In this document: positions 15,039 to 21,337 of the stretch, piece by piece
How the letters are laid out: each line of letters begins with the position of its first letter
Numbering within the stretch: position 1 is the first letter of the stretch
Assembly: GCA_003551785.1 (NCBI GenBank)
Contig: PUNP01000349.1
Span: 1-21,337 of the forward strand
Length of the DNA stretch: 21,337 nt
Source: Candidatus Brocadiaceae bacterium
GTDB lineage: Bacteria; Planctomycetota; Brocadiia; SM23-32
Direction of reading: 5' to 3'
Notes under the pieces: generated by a model
Seen by the model: only the letters and a program-made list of their open reading frames with translations
Told to the model about the DNA's origin: nothing
Database searches by the model: none
Position numbers and translations under genes: made by a program

Positions 15039-17517
15039 TTTTGACCTCACACCCGGTAAGCTGCGAAGGCAGTTGTTCGACATCCTCGACAATTTTCCGC
15101 TCCCCGGCGACGGCAAGGTCGCCCGGGCGATTCCCATTGCCTTTCCCGTTACTGAAGTTGTATGGGCTCTTGAGGAGACGGTCGAAGAGATGGCGGGATT
15201 CCTGCAGCGTTCGATGCTCGAAGCGCTGCGGCGTTTCGGTCCGGCAACGGCGGATGAACTGAATGAACTGCTCGCACTGGGGCCGGACATCATCGGAAAT
15301 ACACTCATGGAGCTCCAAAGTAAAGGCGCCCCGCTCAGCCAAAAATCCGGAAGATTCCGCCTCGACGAACCGACAGGGCCTGAAGACGATCTCGATACGT
15401 TCCGCGTTACCGTGCAGCAGAAACGCGTCTTCCTTGTCAACAGCATCGTCGATAAACTCCTGCCCCACGATCTCTGGGACTCGCATAACGAATACCGTCT
15501 CCGTCCGGATGCCGAAACCGGGAAAATACTCGACAGATACGGAAATCCCTCAGCAGTGTTCATCTATCTTATGCCCGCCTTCCATAACGGGAAAAATGAT
15601 TTAGAAAAGCATATTCGCCAACACGATATCCAAAAGATGGAAATGGTCGGTATCCCGGAAGGGGCGCGGGAACTGACTGAAAACAGGCCGCAACATTTTG
15701 AGACGAGCTGGGTGCTGAGCTTCCTTATTCTGATGCACAACAGGTCGATAATCGCTGTTTCAGGCGGAGACGTTCCTTGTAAACTGGATATACCGCAAGC
15801 TGATACCAGGGGATATCTGGCTCAGGCCTGCATCGGCCTTAGGTCGGGAATGCTCAGTTCGGATGTTTCGCTGGAGCAAATCCAACAAAGTATCCCGAAA
15901 TTGCCCGAAGGCACCCTGCAGGGAAGTCAACCCAATGAGTTTTATGTCCCGCTCGAGAATCCGGAAAAAGAACTGACCGTGGAGGCGGTCTGGGGAAGTG
16001 ATGACGAGGAGGATGGAGCAAAATCTCAGGTTGTTATCGGACTGGTTAAAGGCTATCTCTGGCACCGGGCAACACGGGCCCTTATTCGGTTTTTGCCGGG
16101 AGATACGCGCACCGCAGAAAGGGTCTGCCTGCTGCGGGGATGTGCTCAAATGCGACGTTTCCTTCGAGGATTCCAGCACGGTCAGGCGCTGGAAACCCGA
16201 GCGGATATTTCAGAATGGTGGGACGGATTTCAAAAGGACTTTGCTCAGAGCCTGCCGGATGCTCTGACCCTTTCCACTGTCCCTGTTGATCGCCTCATTG
16301 AAACCGCCTTTAGCCTGACTGACGCCGAGTTTGTTGAAAAGCTTGAAATGGTACTGGAAAGTCCGCGCCGGGTGGAAGCCGGTGAAATGGTGAAGAAAAA
16401 AGACGCTGACTGGAAAATCCTGGCCAATATAGATGGCGCCGCGCGGCTGGGGGATGCTATCACTGGCATCATCGAATCGGCCGAAAAGGAACTCGATATA
16501 ATAAGTCCCGTCATCGATGACGAACACCTGATAAATGCCGTGAATGAAGCAAGGGGAAGGGGGGTGAACGTGCGCATAATTTCTGAACTGCTTGATAAGG
16601 ATAAGCGGGGGGACGTCATCACCCGGTTCCCCACCCGCGGTCTGGATATGGAAAAGAAGGAACTGAAAAAGCATCACAGCGCCATGCGTTCTCTGGGTTG
16701 CAGCGGTGCGCTTTGCAGGACTTCAAGCTACTACCCGCACGTGAAAATGGTATTAAAAGACCGTGAAGTCGGCATTATCAGTTCGGTGAATCTGACAATC
16801 AACAGCCTCGGCCGGGCAGGCGACTCCTCAATCGAGGCCGGAGTCCTTACCGACCGAGGTGATGTAGTAAATGGCGCTCTGAGTTTCTTCAATGGCCTTT
16901 GGGAGGGCTGCCCTTTCAGACAGTATCGCGAAGGCAACGAGGTTTATATAGTGGAGCAGCGGGCGCGGCCGATGACTTCCGAACTGTTAGAGCAGCATTG
17001 GGGCGGGCTATCGCTTGCCGCCACCTATCCTCCAGACCGGCGGTACCTGAGAGACCGGATAGTGAATCTTATAGAAGGGGCATCCGAATCCGTGAAACTC
17101 GTCTGTATGTCATTTTACGAGGCACACCTGATAAAGCCGCTCCACAGCAGCCTCATCAAAGCGCTCGACCGTGGTGTGAGTGCAGAGGTTTTCATGCGCC
17201 GGCAATTTGCGGAGCATTACAGCGATGAGTGGCCGGATAAGGGCACAGCAGAACTGATGGAACATGGTCTCATCGTCAAACTCGTGGAAAACCTTCATGC
17301 GAAAGGTATTCTTGTTGATGACAGGCACTGCGGTATTTTCTCCGCCAACCTGAACCCCTTCTCGCTTGAATCAAAAGTCGCATCCGCTCACATTGAACTT
17401 GGGCTTTTCTGGGACGGCGATGAAGCCGCAGCGGAAGGCTGGAAGGAGTTTGTTAAGAACGTAAATAAAATTTCCAGCTCATACAAAAGACCTAAAAGGA
17501 GTAAAAATGTATTTTAG
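15028..17517 (+). CDS. Phospholipase-D-type nuclease with two HKD motifs and an N-terminal winged helix
   Basis: The protein is 829 residues from the ATG at 15028, after GGGAGAAAGG. The start overlaps the helicase stop by 11 bases, so the two are co-translated partners. Residues about 50-110 look like a winged helix: MLEALRRFGPATADELNELL followed by GRFRLDEP. Residues about 465-640 hold the first PLD unit, with HVKMVLKD (His571, Lys573, Asp578) followed by ISSVNLTINS. Residues about 670-800 hold the second, with HAKGILVDD (His757, Lys759, Asp764) followed by FSANLNPFS. Two intact HxKx4D motifs in one chain are enough for a complete active site. Expected activity is phosphodiester cleavage of nucleic acid, in the cytoplasm. 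It resembles the PLD partner of Mokosh-type systems; DrmC of DISARM is another PLD but keeps different company. Confidence 0.88.
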   Translation: MANNFDLTPGKLRRQLFDILDNFPLPGDGKVARAIPIAFPVTEVVWALEETVEEMAGFLQRSMLEALRRFGPATADELNELLALGPDIIGNTLMELQSKGAPLSQKSGRFRLDEPTGPEDDLDTFRVTVQQKRVFLVNSIVDKLLPHDLWDSHNEYRLRPDAETGKILDRYGNPSAVFIYLMPAFHNGKNDLEKHIRQHDIQKMEMVGIPEGARELTENRPQHFETSWVLSFLILMHNRSIIAVSGGDVPCKLDIPQADTRGYLAQACIGLRSGMLSSDVSLEQIQQSIPKLPEGTLQGSQPNEFYVPLENPEKELTVEAVWGSDDEEDGAKSQVVIGLVKGYLWHRATRALIRFLPGDTRTAERVCLLRGCAQMRRFLRGFQHGQALETRADISEWWDGFQKDFAQSLPDALTLSTVPVDRLIETAFSLTDAEFVEKLEMVLESPRRVEAGEMVKKKDADWKILANIDGAARLGDAITGIIESAEKELDIISPVIDDEHLINAVNEARGRGVNVRIISELLDKDKRGDVITRFPTRGLDMEKKELKKHHSAMRSLGCSGALCRTSSYYPHVKMVLKDREVGIISSVNLTINSLGRAGDSSIEAGVLTDRGDVVNGALSFFNGLWEGCPFRQYREGNEVYIVEQRARPMTSELLEQHWGGLSLAATYPPDRRYLRDRIVNLIEGASESVKLVCMSFYEAHLIKPLHSSLIKALDRGVSAEVFMRRQFAEHYSDEWPDKGTAELMEHGLIVKLVENLHAKGILVDDRHCGIFSANLNPFSLESKVASAHIELGLFWDGDEAAAEGWKEFVKNVNKISSSYKRPKRSKNVF

Positions 17518-17602
17518 AGACGAAAGTAAAGGAGCGGAGGGGGACTTTTCTGCAGCAGGCAGGCGCCCGCGTTCCCGGTGCTTGCATGGACGCACTCAGT
17601 GA
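17507..17602 (+). CDS. Short ORF with strong ribosome site, possibly a truncated gene start
   Basis: AAAAGGAGTAAAA precedes an ATG at 17507, inside the last codons of the PLD gene. It opens 31 residues starting MYFRDESKGAEGDFS and ending at the TGA at 17600-17602. From about residue 17 the frame runs through the dispersed GC palindrome (copy C). The good ribosome site suggests that a coupled gene once followed here and was lost or interrupted. A real 31-residue peptide is less likely. Confidence 0.3.
   Translation: MYFRDESKGAEGDFSAAGRRPRSRCLHGRTQ
17555..17578. repeat. Dispersed GC palindrome, copy C
   Basis: The unit runs GCAGGCA (17555-17561) through GCCCGCGTTCCCGG (17565-17578). The last 14 bases are the exact reverse complement of 221-234 in copy A, and the first 7 match the left arm of copy B. 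The palindrome is imperfect here. It sits between the PLD gene and the CRISPR genes. Confidence 0.6.
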
Positions 17603-17607
17603 AAATT

Positions 17608-17638
17608 TTGTCAGAATGAGTAATAAGCAACGTTATAA
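17608..17638 (+). promoter_or_regulatory. Possible promoter of the type III CRISPR genes
   Basis: TTGTCA (17608-17613) and TTATAA (17633-17638) are 19 bases apart, longer than ideal. They lie 34 bases before the ATG at 17672. The location in the only real gap before the cas genes is right, but the spacing makes this weak. Confidence 0.25.
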
Positions 17639-17671
17639 CAGTAGAGTACATTTTTTCGAGGTGATAATTCA

Positions 17672-18307
17672 ATGGAATCATGCGAGTTCAAACTTAAAAC
17701 ACTTACGCCCGTTCGCACCGGCGATATCGCTCAGAATTGCAGAGAGATAAAGCCGCAGGGTATACGCGGCAGTTTGCGAAGCAGGTATGAAGACATGGTG
17801 AAATTCTTGGGAAGTGAAAGTTGTAATCCGACAGGAGGGAATGCCTGCAATTTAGAAAAAATGAAAAAAACTGATAAACTCTGTGAGGTATGTAAACTTT
17901 TCGGTTGTACGGGATATGCCAGTCGATTTCGGTTGGAACTATATGGTGGAAATCCGACGAAAAAGGGGAGGACAGAATGCATAGAAGGTGAGCTGTCATG
18001 TATTTTGACTTTCCCGTTTGCCACGGATGCCCTCTTCAAAGAAAAAACTTTTGCGTGTTTGAAATTTGTATTTATGTATAGCCAGGTCGGGGGAAAAACT
18101 TCAAAAGATTTTGGGGAATTATGCATCTGTGATAATGGCTTGCCTACCCCTTCCCTTGAAAGCATCCAGTCTATAGCAAATCAGCCTTTCCATAAATCTG
18201 ACGAATGGTTTCTGACAACACTCAGAAAAAATTCTCAAAACCGGATTAAAAAGTTTTTTGTGACAGGTGAGAAAAAAGCTTCTATTATTCACGGGATGAT
18301 ATCATGA
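17672..18307 (+). CDS. cmr1: Cmr1-like RAMP protein of a type III CRISPR-Cas system
   Basis: The protein is 211 residues. The opening LKTLTPVRTGDIAQN, then IKPQGIRGSLRSRYEDMVKF, is the Cmr1/Cas7-type RAMP signature: first strand with TP, then the G-x-RGSLR segment. It is followed by a cysteine-rich part, SCNP (Cys51), Cys59 and LCEVCKLFGCTGYASRFRLE (Cys71, 74, 79), as in Cmr1 homologues with a bound metal. Cmr1 lies at one end of the Cmr effector complex and helps capture target RNA. The length is short for Cmr1, which usually has two ferredoxin-like folds; this copy may have a reduced second half. CGAGGTGA lies 7 bases before the ATG. The stop overlaps the next gene as ATGA. Confidence 0.75.
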   Translation: MESCEFKLKTLTPVRTGDIAQNCREIKPQGIRGSLRSRYEDMVKFLGSESCNPTGGNACNLEKMKKTDKLCEVCKLFGCTGYASRFRLELYGGNPTKKGRTECIEGELSCILTFPFATDALFKEKTFACLKFVFMYSQVGGKTSKDFGELCICDNGLPTPSLESIQSIANQPFHKSDEWFLTTLRKNSQNRIKKFFVTGEKKASIIHGMIS

Positions 18308-19281
18308 ACAAAAAGAAATATTACGATTATTTTGCCACGCCGGGCAATACGCATGTGCCCAAAGACATGCCGTATACCCAATTCGCAGAGGATAGGGCCG
18401 TGGAATGTCGAATGCTTGAGTTGAAGGATGAAAAAGGCAAAAGTAATAATTTGAAAAAAGCATGGATTACGCAGGGTAATTCTGCTCGAAAAAAGTCGTT
18501 CTTTAATGGTCTGCCCTATGATGATCGAGAACAAATCGAATCGGCTTTTTTTAGCAAAGTTATACCCACCGGTATTTCAATACTTTTCTCGATCGGGTTT
18601 GAACTGAAAACGCCATGGTATTCCAAAGAGGAGATGGAGTTCGGTCCACTCGACAATATGATCTGCAAAGACCGGACTCTGGGCATTCCGCTAATCCGCC
18701 CGACAGCGTGGAAGGGGAATATGCGTACCATGCTTCAAATCGAAAAAGACGGGAAGAACTTCGCTCAGTGTATTATAGAACGTTTATTCGGACCGGAAAG
18801 TTCCGAGGAGGAAGATGCCCGTATGGGCAGGCTGCGTTTCTATTCAAGCTTTTTTGTGGGGAAATCAGGCGAGGTGTTGACGCCCCTCACACGGAATAAA
18901 TTTAAAAAGCCTGTGCATGGCCCCATTTATCTCGAAGTCGTCCCCGCAGGCGCTGAGTCCACTTTCCGTCTCATGTATTTCCCGTTCGATCTTCTGACCA
19001 AAGACGCCGCAACCCGCCGGCGCGAGATACAGGAGGACCTGCAGGTTGTCACCGGGGCAATACCCGAGCTGCTCGAAGAGTTCGGGTTCTCCGCGAAAAA
19101 AACGCTCGGATGGGGCAAAGCCAAAATCGCAAAAGTAAACGTCACGTGGGGCAACGCCTACGCTAATGAACCGGTTGTAAATGAAAAAAAAGATGTTTTC
19201 CATGATGAACGCCTCATGCCCCAACTCAAAAAGGCACCCGAAGACATGAATGATAACCACAGCAGGGAGGACACAGCATGA
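18304..19281 (+). CDS. RAMP superfamily (Cas7-like) CRISPR protein
   Basis: The protein is 325 residues. RAMP features are the strand ISILFSIGFELKTPWY (91-106), the IPLIRPTAWKGNMRTML segment (128-144), which corresponds to the RAMP pattern of a 'P-x-S-x-KG-x-hR' loop (with TAWKG in place of SSIKG), a long helix after it, and a C-terminal glycine-rich stretch FGFSAKKTLGWGKAKI (260-275). These place it among type III backbone or end subunits. Which Cmr position it fills (Cmr4, Cmr6 or another) cannot be told from the sequence by eye. It starts within the stop of the Cmr1-like gene and ends within the start of the Cas10 gene, both through ATGA overlaps, so the three are translated as one block. 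Confidence 0.75.
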   Translation: MNKKKYYDYFATPGNTHVPKDMPYTQFAEDRAVECRMLELKDEKGKSNNLKKAWITQGNSARKKSFFNGLPYDDREQIESAFFSKVIPTGISILFSIGFELKTPWYSKEEMEFGPLDNMICKDRTLGIPLIRPTAWKGNMRTMLQIEKDGKNFAQCIIERLFGPESSEEEDARMGRLRFYSSFFVGKSGEVLTPLTRNKFKKPVHGPIYLEVVPAGAESTFRLMYFPFDLLTKDAATRRREIQEDLQVVTGAIPELLEEFGFSAKKTLGWGKAKIAKVNVTWGNAYANEPVVNEKKDVFHDERLMPQLKKAPEDMNDNHSREDTA

Positions 19282-21337
19282 ACGATCTGATCCAGCCCAT
19301 ACTCGATAACCGCAAGGCCATCCTGCTCACCGAACTGGCGGCCTTGCTGCACGATCTGGATAAGGTGAGGAGGGATTTTATTTCAGATCATACCGGAGGT
19401 CCCGAACAACGGAGCGATATCCTCAAAAATAAAATTTCGGGACAGTTGGATTCGTATCTCCGGTCAATACAAGTAAAATTTAACGGTATTCTCACTCGAC
19501 CCGATTGTCTCGAAGGGGAAGCGGGTTTTAAGACAGATGACAACAACCTGGCCGCCGCCTTTGTATATCATCACCAGGGCGACAACAACCCCATGCCGCT
19601 GCTCGGCCACATACTGAACGGCGGCGCCTGCGGCGCCGACGGTATAGACTCCGGACTGGATAAGATGAAAGAAGGCGTTAATGCTGAAACGGTTCAGAAA
19701 TGGCTGAAAGATATAGGCATCAGTGAAAAGGGAGTCTGTCAAAACGACGAACGCTATATCGCTACTCCTTTCGGTTATGAACACGGGGCGAACAAATGTG
19801 AAAATGATTATGCGGCGGATATTGAAAAGATACTCAAATATGCACAATCCTGGGCGGAAGACCCGTCCGAAAAACGCCGGGAAGCCCTGAAGCAGTTCAA
19901 AGCCATCATGTCGCGCTACCTCGGCGAGACGCGCCGCCCTTACAACGATGTCACGCTCTGGGCGCATTCCTGTTCCACCGCCTCCCTGGCCAAAGCAGTC
20001 ACCGCCAAAATGCTGATCGAGTCAGAACAGGGGGATTTCTCGGAAGACAACAAATATATGCTCCCTCGCCGCAATTCCGTGGGTGACGTCAACGCCACCG
20101 CCTTCGCTTCCATGCTTATCACGCTCGACAGCGACGCGCTTTTTCTCCGCGGCCTCAAGGCGGGCGATACGATCGGGATCGTCCATCAGATCAAAGAAAT
20201 TTTAGACGCCCTCCAGCGCTACATCGAGGTCGAGCTGCCCGTCGGCAACGTTGCCTACCGCGATGAATACCGGATGCTCGTCGTGCTCCCCTATCTCAGC
20301 TCCTGGCCGGGCGTCTTCGAACGCGGCGGCGCGCGCGACCTGCACGCCGCATTCGAGGACGAGCTGCGCGGCCGGCTCCACCGGCAGGTGGAAAATCTGC
20401 TCATCAAATACAACTGCCACGAACTGCCCTATGATATCAGTTTTGAAAGCGGATTCCAGCCTTCGCCTGAAACACGCAAAAAACCAATTCCCAAAGAAAA
20501 TTATTTCCCCCACAGCAAAGCCCTGACCGAGTCCATTCTCAAACAGTCCGCAAATCTGCTCGCCGAACCGCGTGCATGCCGGCTGTCGCCGAATGCTCTG
20601 CGGGAACTGGACGGAACACAAAAAAACCCGAACAGCCTCGTCTGCAATGTGTGCGGCGTGCGGAGCTATAAGGAGGACGAGAATATCTGCTCCGCCTGCA
20701 AAGACCGCCGTACCGGCCGTGCAGGGAAGTGGGCGAAGGACGCCCTTGCTGCAAAAGAAGGCGACGGAAAGACAACCACCATCTGGCTGCCGGAGGTCGC
20801 TGCTCCGGGGGACAACCGTCTGGCGCTCTTTTCGCTATCGTTCGATTTGGCCCGCGTCCATGACGGTTCGCTGTTCAAAGCTTTCGGTCTTAAAGTCGAT
20901 AATGAAAATGAACTCCGGGTGCATCCCTCACCGGGTCGCCTGCGCAGGTGCTGGGAGGCGTGCCAATCGTTTTTCGATGACGTGAACGAGGAAATGAAAA
21001 GTAGCCTGAACGCCAAACGGCTTGCGCTCCAATTCGATGATTCCTCGCCGCCGGGGAATGTGGATCAGATATCCGTTAAAATCGGCGGGCATGATGCGTT
21101 CGAATGCCACCGGCACGGCGATTACTGGCTCAGTATCTCACGTTTGAAAAACAGAGAGGCAGAGGAAATCGATCGTCAACAGCGTCAGGGCGATCATATG
21201 GCGGCCAAAATAAGATCCAACGGAAACGGCAGCCGGGAAGTGAAAGAAAAACCCATAGTGTCCTCTGCGGAAGCACTGCCCTACCACCCCGCCTTCGAGA
21301 TAACCAGCTCGCCCGTGCGCTGCGAATTCGTGATCAC
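19278..21337 (+). CDS. Cas10-like large subunit, Csx11 type (partial, runs off the window)
   Basis: The frame is open from the ATG at 19278 (GGGAGG upstream) to the edge, giving 686 residues. An HD-type N-terminal region shows ALLHDLDK (His25, Asp26), FVYHH (98-99) and TLWAHSCSTASLAKA (His230). The middle part has a cyclase-like stretch ending VELPVGNVAYRDEYRMLVVL. A zinc knuckle CNVC-x11-CSAC (456-474) is followed by DRRTGRAGKWAK. TIWLPEVA and FSLSFDLARVHDGSLFKAF match the pattern I associate with the Csx11 form of Cas10. The catalytic GGDD palm motif would lie beyond the window, so whether it makes cyclic oligoadenylate cannot be judged. Cas10 is the signalling and DNase subunit of type III complexes. 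The Cas10 call is firm; the Csx11 subgroup is from memory of the family. Confidence 0.82.
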   Translation, partial: MNDLIQPILDNRKAILLTELAALLHDLDKVRRDFISDHTGGPEQRSDILKNKISGQLDSYLRSIQVKFNGILTRPDCLEGEAGFKTDDNNLAAAFVYHHQGDNNPMPLLGHILNGGACGADGIDSGLDKMKEGVNAETVQKWLKDIGISEKGVCQNDERYIATPFGYEHGANKCENDYAADIEKILKYAQSWAEDPSEKRREALKQFKAIMSRYLGETRRPYNDVTLWAHSCSTASLAKAVTAKMLIESEQGDFSEDNKYMLPRRNSVGDVNATAFASMLITLDSDALFLRGLKAGDTIGIVHQIKEILDALQRYIEVELPVGNVAYRDEYRMLVVLPYLSSWPGVFERGGARDLHAAFEDELRGRLHRQVENLLIKYNCHELPYDISFESGFQPSPETRKKPIPKENYFPHSKALTESILKQSANLLAEPRACRLSPNALRELDGTQKNPNSLVCNVCGVRSYKEDENICSACKDRRTGRAGKWAKDALAAKEGDGKTTTIWLPEVAAPGDNRLALFSLSFDLARVHDGSLFKAFGLKVDNENELRVHPSPGRLRRCWEACQSFFDDVNEEMKSSLNAKRLALQFDDSSPPGNVDQISVKIGGHDAFECHRHGDYWLSISRLKNREAEEIDRQQRQGDHMAAKIRSNGNGSREVKEKPIVSSAEALPYHPAFEITSSPVRCEFVI

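Noticed and set aside
14706..15563. Long minus-strand frame of 285 residues across the helicase/PLD junction
   Set aside because: It lies opposite conserved helicase motifs and the PLD start, is Ser/Arg-rich, and has no recognisable domain.
11157..17517. DISARM (DrmA helicase, DrmB, DrmC PLD)
   Set aside because: The helicase has SF1 UPF1-type motifs and not the SF2 DrmA type, and there is no DUF1998 DrmB gene or methyltransferase.
1..21337. CRISPR array
   Set aside because: No run of regularly spaced direct repeats was found. The cas genes run off the right edge, so an array may lie beyond it.

Overview
This window reads as an accessory defence island from a bacterium. The lineage is uncertain. 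A Desulfobacterota-like (deltaproteobacterial) or related anaerobic genome would fit the mixed base composition, the dispersed GC-rich palindromes and the gene families, but no marker gene settles it. The island ends, cut by the window edge, inside a type III CRISPR-Cas operon of the Cmr/Csx11 kind. No CRISPR array, tRNA, rRNA or transposase was seen.

Layout. Positions 3-140 hold the C-terminal end of an unrecognised gene, followed by a small hairpin. Two minus-strand genes come next (285-2686): a membrane-anchored NERD-nuclease-like protein with a topoisomerase-type zinc finger, and a protein with a zinc ribbon and likely PH-like folds. An 850-base non-coding stretch rich in inverted repeats (2687-3537) separates them from a plus-strand set driven by a good sigma70-type promoter at 3427-3455. 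That set is a putative sigma-factor-like protein (3538), two unrecognised proteins (4536, 5136) and a Lon/S16-like serine protease-domain protein (6082). A DUF192 protein (8005) and a Schlafen-AlbA_2 / peptidase C15 fusion (8389-10122) follow. A second non-coding stretch (10123-11156) carries a 32-residue hydrophobic peptide gene with a near-perfect Shine-Dalgarno, several hairpins, a tandem duplication and gene debris.

The third block (11157-17517) is two overlapping genes: a large SF1 (UPF1/COG1112-like) helicase with DnaJ-type zinc fingers, and a two-HKD phospholipase-D-type nuclease with an N-terminal winged helix. This pairing resembles the helicase + PLD logic of Mokosh defence systems. 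After a short gap come the type III genes: a Cmr1-like RAMP (17672), a second RAMP (18304) and the N-terminal ~686 residues of a Cas10/Csx11-like protein (19278 to the edge). These three are coupled by ATGA overlaps.

How they may work together (inference). The CRISPR module would sense foreign RNA. The helicase/PLD pair would act on nucleic acid. The Lon-like protease with the sigma-like protein resembles, in logic only, protease-released transcription control of the CalpL/CalpT/CalpS type, but I see no SAVED or CARF sensor domain. The Schlafen/C15 fusion would be an additional effector. The most novel items are the protease/sigma-like four-gene set and the AlbA_2-beta-C15 fusion.
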